A program made the translations under genes and the position numbers. This document shows positions 8,633 to 16,476 of a DNA stretch of 64,000 nucleotides, one piece after another (the first letter of the stretch is position 1; each line of letters begins with the position of its first letter). The DNA comes from CAYVVD01 sp964454975. GTDB lineage: Bacteria > Bacteroidota > Ignavibacteria > Kapaibacteriales > UBA2268. The notes below the pieces were generated by a model that saw nothing but the letters and a program-made list of their open reading frames with translations, was not told the origin of the DNA and ran no database searches. Where the stretch lies: NCBI GenBank assembly GCA_964454975.1, contig CAYVVD010000005.1:1-64000 (forward strand), read 5' to 3'.

Positions 8633-9250
8633 TTAATAAAGAGTTAATTGTCTTGTACGGAATTTCCGCAGGAATGAATTTCTATGTATTGAACAGGGAC
8701 CGTTAATTTCGATTTGTTCAAAATGTTCCCTTGTTCCGTAACCTTTATTTCTATCAAAAAAGTAATCAGGATAATCAAAAGAATAACAATCCATAATTCT
8801 ATCCCTGAAAACCTTAGCTACTATAGATGCTGCAGCTATTGACACTGAGATACTGTCTCCTTTAACAATTGTTTTAAAATTAAATTCATCGCTTTTGAAG
8901 TAATTTCCGTCAATCAGCAAACAATCAGGCCTTGTTTTTAATGAAGAAGCACATTTGTTCATTGCAAGCATCGTAGCCCGGAGGATATTTAATTCATCTA
9001 TTGTGTTATTGTCAATTAAAGAAACAGAAATATCAAAAGCAGCATCCAAGATTATTTCAAAAGCTTTGCTTCTTTGAGTTTTGGTCAATTTTTTAGAATC
9101 GTTTATTTCCGGAATTAATTTAAGAGTGGCAGGGAATAATACAGCAGCTGCAATAACCGGTCCGGCAATTGATCCCCTCCCGGCTTCATCGATTCCTGCA
9201 ACGAGTTTTCCTGAATTCCAAAACTCTTTTTCATACATTGTATTTGGCAT
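8633..9250 (-). CDS. rnhB: ribonuclease HII
   Basis: About 205 aa. Cleaves the RNA strand of RNA-DNA hybrids and excises single ribonucleotides from DNA. The active-site motif GIDEAGRGSIAGPV supplies Asp and Glu, LIDGNYF the third acidic residue, and GDSISVSIAAASIVAKVFRD the fourth region. NKGYGT with a following His is also typical. The ATG at 9248-9250, one base after the folE stop, is chosen over an in-frame TTG four codons upstream that overlaps folE. It is last in the run PTPS-folE-rnhB. Confidence 0.93.
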   Translation of the reverse strand: MPNTMYEKEFWNSGKLVAGIDEAGRGSIAGPVIAAAVLFPATLKLIPEINDSKKLTKTQRSKAFEIILDAAFDISVSLIDNNTIDELNILRATMLAMNKCASSLKTRPDCLLIDGNYFKSDEFNFKTIVKGDSISVSIAAASIVAKVFRDRIMDCYSFDYPDYFFDRNKGYGTREHFEQIEINGPCSIHRNSFLRKFRTRQLTLY

Positions 9251-9251
9251 C

Positions 9252-10001
9252 TTATCTGCCAATTAGCTTCAGGAACTCATTTCTGAGGTTTAAGTCATCA
9301 AGAAGGAGGCCTCGCATAACAGATGTAATCATTAGGGAATCTGCTTCGGAACTTTTTACTCCTCTGGCAATCATGCAATAGTGCTTAGCTCTAATAACAA
9401 CACCAAGTGCTTTTGGCTGCAAAAGATTTTCAAGGAAATCCGCTATTTGTTCTCCTAATTCTTCCTGTATCTGTCCCCTTCGTGAAAACCAGTCAACGAT
9501 ACGTGTAAATTTAGAAATACCTATTACATGTTTGTCAGGGATATAACCAATTGCGCATGTTCCAGTAATAGGTTGCCAGTGATGAGAGCAAAGGGACATT
9601 ACCTCAATTCCCTGGCTTATTACCAGTTCGTCAACATTTTTCCGGTTAGGGAATGCTGTTAACTTCGGTGGTGGAACGTACCTCCCTATCAATAATTCAT
9701 TAACAAACATTTTTGAAACTCTGCGCGGGGTATTGGCACTGTTGGGATCATTCCGGGAAATTCTGAGGATTTCCATTATTTCTACTAATTTTTCTTCAAG
9801 CTCCTTCTGCATATCTTCCCTTTCCAATTCAGAAAGGGGCATGTTTCCGTTTGAATCAAACAATGTCTGTTTTTTTGAATTCAACTTCGGGAAGTCCGTA
9901 ACATTTTCCGGGAGAAATCCACTTTCTTCATAATAATTTTCAGGGCCGTTTGAAAACTTAACAGGTCTTTTTTCATTAGCCGGGATTATTTCCTTGCTCA
10001 T
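9252..10001 (-). CDS. folE: GTP cyclohydrolase I
   Basis: 249 aa. Converts GTP to 7,8-dihydroneopterin triphosphate, the entry step to folate, biopterin-type pterins and queuosine. Zinc residues are seen in SLCSHHWQP (Cys and His) and HYCMIARGVK (Cys). NTPRRVSKMF and ISKFTRIVDWFSRR are further family motifs. The first ~75 residues are an extra, weakly conserved N-terminal region, so the protein is longer than E. coli FolE (222 aa). It lies between the PTPS-type synthase (17 bases away) and rnhB, so two consecutive pterin-pathway enzymes are encoded together. Confidence 0.93.
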   Translation of the reverse strand: MSKEIIPANEKRPVKFSNGPENYYEESGFLPENVTDFPKLNSKKQTLFDSNGNMPLSELEREDMQKELEEKLVEIMEILRISRNDPNSANTPRRVSKMFVNELLIGRYVPPPKLTAFPNRKNVDELVISQGIEVMSLCSHHWQPITGTCAIGYIPDKHVIGISKFTRIVDWFSRRGQIQEELGEQIADFLENLLQPKALGVVIRAKHYCMIARGVKSSEADSLMITSVMRGLLLDDLNLRNEFLKLIGR

Positions 10002-10018
10002 TTTCGGATAGTCTCTTA

Positions 10019-10453
10019 TTAATTCTCAAACTTTCTAATTTCAATTTTATCACCAAAATATTCAACAAAACTGGACTCTGTTTCAAATAATTTAATCTTA
10101 AACAAGCGTCCTTCGTTGATTGCCGGGTCTAATCTTTGCCAAAAAATAATAGCAAGGTTTTCGACTGTGGGAATAATCCCTTTGAGAAAAGCGACATCAT
10201 AATTTAAATGCTTGTGGTCAACCTTATCAATCACTTCCCTGTTAATTATTTTCTTAAGGTTTTTTAGGTCAATCAGGTAGCCGGTTTCAGGTTTTGGTAT
10301 ACCTGATACTGTGACTTCAAGAATGTAATTGTGGCCGTGGCCATTTAAATTATTGCACTTGTCAAATACCTCATCATTCTTATTATCACTGTATTCAGGA
10401 TTGTAAAGCCTGTGTGATGCAGAGAAATGAAGCCTTTTTGTAACGTATAACAT
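10019..10453 (-). CDS. 6-pyruvoyl-tetrahydropterin synthase family (PTPS/QueD, COG0720)
   Basis: 144 aa. Uses dihydroneopterin triphosphate made by FolE to produce 6-pyruvoyl- or 6-carboxy-tetrahydropterin. Zinc histidines are in SASHRL and GHGHNY; the catalytic Cys is in CNNLNGHGHNY; VDHKHLNYD and PTVENLA follow. The Cys-to-His spacing (CxxxxxHGH) and the insert before it resemble animal PTPS rather than E. coli QueD (CxxxHGH). This favours a PTPS-I-type enzyme of biopterin-like pathways, but a role in queuosine (tgt is in the window) cannot be excluded. First gene of the PTPS-folE-rnhB run. Confidence 0.88.
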   Translation of the reverse strand: MLYVTKRLHFSASHRLYNPEYSDNKNDEVFDKCNNLNGHGHNYILEVTVSGIPKPETGYLIDLKNLKKIINREVIDKVDHKHLNYDVAFLKGIIPTVENLAIIFWQRLDPAINEGRLFKIKLFETESSFVEYFGDKIEIRKFEN

Positions 10454-10521
10454 TTAGTAATTTGCCTTTTGATTAAAATAATAAACTGGGGACGTTATTA
10501 ATAGTCTTATATTTAAGAAAC

Positions 10522-11274
10522 ATGAATAAACACTTGATATTATTAGTGCTTATGGCTTTGTTGCCATTGTTGATTCTATCCTGTAGCACAACAAAACAAT
10601 CGATAGAAAGCCCTGCAGCTGATTTATTAAAAAAGGAAAATCAATTAGAAAATCTAAAAATCACTGCTAATATGAACACAAGGCAGGGTGGTAAGAATAT
10701 TTTAAGCAATGCAGAAATTTACATCGCCGGGTTGGATTCTATTAGAATTGATGCAAAAATTTTCGGATTACCTGTTGTGAAGTTTTTCTCAGACAGGAAT
10801 TCGTTCAAAACATACAATGCAATGGAAAACAGTGCATATACAGGAAATCCAAGCAGCGAAAATATTAAAAAAACTACCGGAATCAATCTCGGTTTTGAAG
10901 AACTCGTCAGACTGGTTAAATCCTTGCCTCCCGGTAAAATAGCCAATTTTAAAACTGACAGCGTGAATGATGCCAATTCGGTTTTAAGCAAACGAAGCAA
11001 TTCATCTGCTGAATATATTGTCATTTCCAGTAAAACAGGAACTCTTGAACAGTATCAACGTAAAAACAGTAATGAGGGCCTCGAGATGAATGTTTATTTC
11101 AGGGATTATAAAAGATATGGTGATTTCATGTTGCCCGGGAAGATTTATTTCAAATTTCCGTTAATTGATTCAGAACTTGATTTGGAAGTAAAAAATTACG
11201 AACTAAACCCGGTTTTTAATGAAAAGTTTAATTTTAAGATTCCATCCAGTGCTAATCTGAAAGAACTTGAATAG
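10522..11274 (+). CDS. DUF4292-type lipoprotein (LolB-like)
   Basis: 250 aa. The N-terminus is a lipoprotein signal peptide with lipobox ILSC (Cys about residue 21), so the mature protein is membrane-anchored in the periplasm. The body resembles DUF4292, a Bacteroidota family that I recall as having a LolA/LolB-like fold: a run of beta strands around ILSNAEIYIAGLDSIRID and a C-terminal beta-rich half. It overlaps the next gene, LptD-like, by 8 bases, which implies translational coupling and a joint role at the outer membrane, for example lipoprotein or LPS handling. Function not proven. Confidence 0.72.
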   Translation: MNKHLILLVLMALLPLLILSCSTTKQSIESPAADLLKKENQLENLKITANMNTRQGGKNILSNAEIYIAGLDSIRIDAKIFGLPVVKFFSDRNSFKTYNAMENSAYTGNPSSENIKKTTGINLGFEELVRLVKSLPPGKIANFKTDSVNDANSVLSKRSNSSAEYIVISSKTGTLEQYQRKNSNEGLEMNVYFRDYKRYGDFMLPGKIYFKFPLIDSELDLEVKNYELNPVFNEKFNFKIPSSANLKELE

Positions 11275-13888
11275 GTTAACAAATAATATTTATCTGTTAA
11301 TGATGATTATCCTTCAGAATTTTGGGGTTTTATCAGCGCAAGATGCTGAATCATTTACTTCCAAAACTGATTCAACTATAGTTGCAAATATAAATTCAAA
11401 CCGCGACACAACTGAAATAGCAAAAAATCGTTCAGGATTAGATACCATAGTTGTTTTTTCATCTAAGGATACAGCAAGATTTAGTATTAGGGATAAATCC
11501 ATGAGATTGCGCGGAGATGCAAAGCTTGACTACCAGCAACAATCACTTAATTCAGAAATTATCATAATGAATTTTGGGGAGTCAACCTTGGAATCAATGG
11601 GTGTGCCTGATTCTTCAGGCAGGTTAATCGGCTTTCCGCGTTTTAAGGAAATGGGAGAAGAGTATGTTGGCGAAAAACTGAAATTTAACTTTAAAACAAA
11701 CAAAGGGCTAATAAGCCTTGGTGAAACAGAGCTTACAGAGGGATTCTATTTTGGTACAAAAATAAAACGTGTATCGGAATCCGAGTTTTTTATTGAGAAC
11801 GGCTATTATACAACTTGTGATGCATCTGACCCGCATTACTACTTCGGCTCTAACAAAATGAAGATGATTGCCCAAGACAGGATATTTCTTGATCCCCTTG
11901 TATTTTATGTTGAAGATCTACCCATCTTTGTTATACCTTTTGGAATGTATTTCCCTACTAAAAGCGGAAGGCAGTCGGGATTAATTGTCCCTTCTTTCTT
12001 TTTCTCCCAGAACAGGGGCATAGTATTTGAAGACTTCGGGTTTTACTGGGCTACTTCTGACTATTTCGACACCCAGCTAACAGCTAATTTTTATACTAAA
12101 GGCGGCTATCTGCTAAAAAACAATTCAAGATGGAAACTGCGAGATGTTTTTGATGGCTCTGCGAGGCTTGAGTATGGCAAAACACGATTTAATCCTGATG
12201 ATGAATACACAACTGCTTACAAGGTTGGATTAAACCACAATCATGAATTTAATCCCAACGAAAACATTGTTGTAAATTTGAATTTTTCGTCAACAAATTT
12301 CAACCAAAATACATCAACAAACCCATATGACAGAATCCAACAGAACATTACATCTAATGCTTCTTATTCTAAGAACTTCGACAATGGCATGAGCTACTCT
12401 GTTTCCTTCCAACGTGAACAGAATATCATTGATGACGATTATAACCAAAGTGTTCCTCTCAGATTTAGTATTCCAAGCTTTAAACCATTGAAAGGTTTAG
12501 TTTCTTCAAACCATTGGCTTAGCGATGTAACCGTCTCATACAGCGGAACCGCAAATTACGATGTTGACCGGAACACAAATTCGGATTCCACAATTGATAA
12601 AACTGACAGATATTTAGTAAGCCACAATCCGGGAATTTCAATATCTCCAAAGCTCGGTTATTTTAATATCAGACCATCAATAAATGTAAATGCCAACAAT
12701 TATTTCAGGAAAATCGACCGCACATTTAATCAAAGCGACTCAAGCGTTGTAAATGACACTACAAATGGCTTTTTTAGTGCATATTGGGCTTCATTTAGCA
12801 TTGGTGTGGGTACAAAGTTATACGGAATTGCAGATGAGAACCAGCCTTTTTTGGGATTCATCAAGCCCTCTGCAATAGGTATAAAGGCTTTCAGGCACAC
12901 CTGGCAGCCAAATATATCGCTAAATTATACACCGGATTATTCACAAGGTGGCTGGGATTATTTTGATACATATTTTGATGAGAATGGTGAATCAGTTGAA
13001 TATTACCGCTATGAATTAGATGGTGGCTCACGGCCCTCATCTGGCTTGATACAATCGCTATCATACTCAGACAATCATTCCTTTGAAATTAAAATGCCCG
13101 GGCAGGACTCTACTGAAGATGAAAACATTGAGCTTCTGAAGTTGGATTTTCGTGGTTCATACAACTTTGCTGCAGATTCACTTAATTTCAGTGATATAAG
13201 TTTCGGTTTCAGAACTCCGGCAATAGAATTCATTAATTTCAATGGTTCAGCAGCTTTCACGCTTTATGACGATGACATGGTTTTGGATAGCGAGGGTAAT
13301 CCAACATCGCTTTACCGTAAGGTTAACAGGTTTCTCTGGAGCTCTAAAGGGCAAATAGCGCGTCTTACAAGACTCACGCTCAGTTTTAATTCAAGTTTTT
13401 CATCACAGGGGATAAACTTTGGAAGTGAACAAACAAGTGATTTTAATAAAAGGGATGAAGACACAAGCTCAACGCTTGGGCAACGTTTTATGTTCAGACA
13501 GGAAGGCGAAGAAATCCAACCCGATTTATTTGGTGACAACACTCCGGGATATTCCAGCCTTTACGTTCCCTGGAGTGCTAATTTAGGTCTCAGTTACACG
13601 CGTTCCAGCTTTACAAAAGCAAATATCACGGAACGAATCAATCTAAACCTCAGCCTTAATTTCAACCTGACAAATACACTAAGAATTACCAGCTCAGCAC
13701 AGTATGATTTTATAAATATGGAACTACTGAATCCGGTCGTTTTTCTTACAAAGGACCTTCATTGCTGGCAATTATCATTAAGATGGTCACCGGTTGGTTT
13801 CAGCAGGGGATTCTTTCTTACATTCGGAATTAAAGCATCCCACCTACAGGATTTGAAAATCGAGAAACAATCAAGCCCGATATATTAA
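11267..13888 (+). CDS. lptD: LPS-assembly outer-membrane protein LptD-like
   Basis: 873 aa. A signal peptide ends near VLSAQ. Residues about 60-230 form an OstA/LptA-like beta-jellyroll (SMRLRGDAKLDYQQQSLNSE), followed by the Bacteroidota LptD signature GYYTTCDASDPHYYF and IPFGMYFPTKSGRQSGL. The C-terminal two thirds are amphipathic beta strands of an outer-membrane barrel. LptD inserts LPS into the outer leaflet. The annotated start is TTG at 11267, inside the end of the lipoprotein gene; ATGs at about 11300 are alternatives but would shorten the signal peptide. LptE is not recognisable here; the coupled lipoprotein could be a partner. Confidence 0.82.
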   Translation: MNRLTNNIYLLMMIILQNFGVLSAQDAESFTSKTDSTIVANINSNRDTTEIAKNRSGLDTIVVFSSKDTARFSIRDKSMRLRGDAKLDYQQQSLNSEIIIMNFGESTLESMGVPDSSGRLIGFPRFKEMGEEYVGEKLKFNFKTNKGLISLGETELTEGFYFGTKIKRVSESEFFIENGYYTTCDASDPHYYFGSNKMKMIAQDRIFLDPLVFYVEDLPIFVIPFGMYFPTKSGRQSGLIVPSFFFSQNRGIVFEDFGFYWATSDYFDTQLTANFYTKGGYLLKNNSRWKLRDVFDGSARLEYGKTRFNPDDEYTTAYKVGLNHNHEFNPNENIVVNLNFSSTNFNQNTSTNPYDRIQQNITSNASYSKNFDNGMSYSVSFQREQNIIDDDYNQSVPLRFSIPSFKPLKGLVSSNHWLSDVTVSYSGTANYDVDRNTNSDSTIDKTDRYLVSHNPGISISPKLGYFNIRPSINVNANNYFRKIDRTFNQSDSSVVNDTTNGFFSAYWASFSIGVGTKLYGIADENQPFLGFIKPSAIGIKAFRHTWQPNISLNYTPDYSQGGWDYFDTYFDENGESVEYYRYELDGGSRPSSGLIQSLSYSDNHSFEIKMPGQDSTEDENIELLKLDFRGSYNFAADSLNFSDISFGFRTPAIEFINFNGSAAFTLYDDDMVLDSEGNPTSLYRKVNRFLWSSKGQIARLTRLTLSFNSSFSSQGINFGSEQTSDFNKRDEDTSSTLGQRFMFRQEGEEIQPDLFGDNTPGYSSLYVPWSANLGLSYTRSSFTKANITERINLNLSLNFNLTNTLRITSSAQYDFINMELLNPVVFLTKDLHCWQLSLRWSPVGFSRGFFLTFGIKASHLQDLKIEKQSSPIY

Positions 13889-13922
13889 TTTTCTAATTGC
13901 ACGGGATTAATTATTTTTAATA

Positions 13923-15005
13923 ATGGCAAAAATTCTGCTAATAGATGATGATCCCCAAATCCTCGAGAATGTAAAAATATTGCTTCAAAATAGGGATTTT
14001 GATGTAATAACTGCATCAAATGGAAAGGTTGGTATTGAACTTGCCCAGGATGAAAAACCTGATTTAATTATTTGCGATATCATGATGAAAGATATGGACG
14101 GGTATGCAGTAATTAAGGAAATCCAATCACACTATGATCTAGCTTTAACTCCATTTGTATTTTTAACTGCAAGATCAGGAAAGGCAGACGTAAGGCTCGG
14201 AATGGAGCTGGGAGCAGATGACTTTATTACAAAGCCATTCTCTCCTGATGAACTTTTCAATTCCATCAATACCAGGCTTGAGAAAAAATCGCGATTGACA
14301 AAAGAATCCGAATCACGTTTGCTTGAACTCAGGTTGAATCTTGCTACTTCTCTCCCACATGAACTCAGAACACCACTTAATGGAATAATGGCTTCGTCAC
14401 AATTTTTAATGCACTACCTGAATGTGCTAAACAGAGAAGAAATCGAAACCTTACATAGTAATATTTTTAAATCTGCAAAACGACTTGAAAAGCTTATATC
14501 AAATAATCTGTTTTATGCGAACCTGGAACTAATTCTTTCAGATATTAAGAGAATTGATGAATTAAAAAAGCGTGTAACCGAAGATGCTGAATATACAATC
14601 AGAACTGTTTTGAGTGAATTAAGATCAGAATATAAGACAATTGAAATATCGATTGATTTAATCTCCACTCAAGTTAGAATGCATGAAGAGCATTTTAGAA
14701 AAATCATGAGAGAACTGATAGAAAATGCTTTTAAATTCACCATTAGCACAAATCCTGTAACAATCAAAATGGACAAAAGTTCCGGAAACCTTTCAATATC
14801 AGTAATAAACTATGGAAGGGAAATGGCACAAAGCCAAATCGATCAGATAGGTGCTTATGTACAATTTGACAGAACTGTTTTTGAGCAACAAGGAAGCGGA
14901 CTCGGACTTATCATCGTAAAGCGTTTGATTCAATTATATGATGGAAAGCTGAATATATCCAGTAATTACGGGAAAACAGAATTGGAAATTGTACTTAAGA
15001 GCTAA
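13923..15005 (+). CDS. receiver-first histidine kinase (REC-HK), short form
   Basis: 360 aa, soluble. A receiver (1-120) with acidic residues at 8-10, phospho-Asp52 (CDIMMKDMDG), Thr82 and Lys104 (FITKPF) is joined by a short helix to a HisKA-like segment with His146 (SLPHELRTPLNGI). The ATPase domain ends in GSGLGLIIV. No sensor domain lies between. The architecture and the unusual YVQFDR/EQQGSGLG stretch are shared with the protein at 41926-43032, so the two are paralogues. It is 34 bases downstream of lptD, and its 3' end overlaps the convergent FAD oxidase gene by 11 bases. Confidence 0.87.
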   Translation: MAKILLIDDDPQILENVKILLQNRDFDVITASNGKVGIELAQDEKPDLIICDIMMKDMDGYAVIKEIQSHYDLALTPFVFLTARSGKADVRLGMELGADDFITKPFSPDELFNSINTRLEKKSRLTKESESRLLELRLNLATSLPHELRTPLNGIMASSQFLMHYLNVLNREEIETLHSNIFKSAKRLEKLISNNLFYANLELILSDIKRIDELKKRVTEDAEYTIRTVLSELRSEYKTIEISIDLISTQVRMHEEHFRKIMRELIENAFKFTISTNPVTIKMDKSSGNLSISVINYGREMAQSQIDQIGAYVQFDRTVFEQQGSGLGLIIVKRLIQLYDGKLNISSNYGKTELEIVLKS

Positions 15006-16437
15006 TGAACAGATTACCCCTGCCAAGAAGCCATTCGGGGTCAAAAGTTTCTTTAATTCCTATCATATCTTCAATCGCTGCTCTACCATACATTTCAATC
15101 AGAAATTCTCGCTTTATCTTGCCGATACCATGCTCAGCCGACACGGTCCCACCAAGTTTAACAGCCTGTTTTAATATTTCATTCCTTGCTTTCTCGGCTT
15201 TTGAATATTCTATATCATTTGAATAGAATAAGTTACAATGAAGGTGTGAATTTCCTATATGGCCGTAAATAAAGTATTCAAGCTTTGAATTAACTGCTTC
15301 AGATTTAATAAATGAGAAGTAATCTTTGAAATACTTACCAGGTACTGCTGAATCAGTTGCCAATTTCACAATTCCAAGTTTCGAAACTTTGTCATTAACA
15401 AATAATGGCACAGAGTGGCGCATTTCCTTTAGCTTATGGTTTTCGGATGGCGTTAATGCAGCAAAAGTCGAGTCAGCCAGAGAGATATTATCTTCCAGGA
15501 AATGGTAAAATTTTGAAATAATTCCTTCGATATTTACATTATTGGTTTCGACTTCAATCCAAAATGCGTGGATAGCCATGCCCGGAATTTTAATTTTACT
15601 ATGCTTCATTATTTTCAGGCATTTTTCATCGAAATACTCTATTAGCCTGATTCCGGGGATAATATTAAGTTTTAAATTGTCAAGTACGTTAAATAATTCA
15701 GCCTTATTCTTGAAAAATACTACCAATCCAATTATTTCCTCCGGCTTTCTTTCGAAGGAAATTTCTGCCTCAATAATAATTCCGAGAGTACCTTCACTAC
15801 CTATGAATAAATCTATAGCATCCATGTTTTCTCGTAAATAATATCCGGATGCGTTTTTTACTTTTGGCATTTTAAGCCTTGGTAGTTTTATGTTCAAGTT
15901 ACCACTTTCACATGGGATCACGAGGTTGGTTCCCTTTGCATATAATTCTCCCCTTTTGATTTCTATTATTTTTCCATCTGAAAGTAATATTTTCAATCTT
16001 TTTACAAATTCACGTGTTGGGCCATACCTAAAAGTTCTTGAACCTGAGGCATTGGTTGCAATATTACCGCCTATCGTGCTTAGCGTTTCTGTTGGATTTG
16101 GCGGATAAAAGAATCCTGATTTGTCTAATTCCTCCTGCAATTGTATTACAGTTACTCCCGGCTGAATAGTAGCTGTTTGTCTGTTAGAATCAATTTTAAT
16201 TACCTTGTTCAGTTTTTCGGTTGAAATCAGGATGCCTTCGTTAGCTACAGCCCCACCGGTTAGGCCTGTTCTTGCTCCGGCTATTGTTATTGGGATTTTA
16301 TTTTCAAAACATTGAGTCGCGGTATCAATAAATTCATGCTCAGATTCAGGTATGATTACTTCATCCGGCATAGATGAGTAATTCGACGCATCTTTCGAAT
16401 AAATTTCTAGTGAATCATTTTCTTTTTTCCTAATCAT
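14995..16437 (-). CDS. FAD-linked oxidase, GlcD/D-lactate dehydrogenase type
   Basis: 480 aa. A VAO-family flavoprotein: the FAD-binding PCMH domain includes GARTGLTGGAVA, NPTETLSTIGGNIATNASG and GSEGTLGIIIEA. The C-terminal domain has YGHIGNSHLHCN and VSAEHGIGKIKREF, where the His residues lie in the active site of glycolate and D-2-hydroxyacid dehydrogenases. It oxidises a 2-hydroxy acid and passes electrons to a carrier. The exact substrate (D-lactate, glycolate or 2-hydroxyglutarate) cannot be read from sequence. Electrons could go to the ETF encoded at 47530-49253, but the genes are far apart. Confidence 0.88.
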   Translation of the reverse strand: MIRKKENDSLEIYSKDASNYSSMPDEVIIPESEHEFIDTATQCFENKIPITIAGARTGLTGGAVANEGILISTEKLNKVIKIDSNRQTATIQPGVTVIQLQEELDKSGFFYPPNPTETLSTIGGNIATNASGSRTFRYGPTREFVKRLKILLSDGKIIEIKRGELYAKGTNLVIPCESGNLNIKLPRLKMPKVKNASGYYLRENMDAIDLFIGSEGTLGIIIEAEISFERKPEEIIGLVVFFKNKAELFNVLDNLKLNIIPGIRLIEYFDEKCLKIMKHSKIKIPGMAIHAFWIEVETNNVNIEGIISKFYHFLEDNISLADSTFAALTPSENHKLKEMRHSVPLFVNDKVSKLGIVKLATDSAVPGKYFKDYFSFIKSEAVNSKLEYFIYGHIGNSHLHCNLFYSNDIEYSKAEKARNEILKQAVKLGGTVSAEHGIGKIKREFLIEMYGRAAIEDMIGIKETFDPEWLLGRGNLFISS

Positions 16438-16476
16438 AAGGATTTCGTAATATTGTTATCCATATAGTGCTACACA

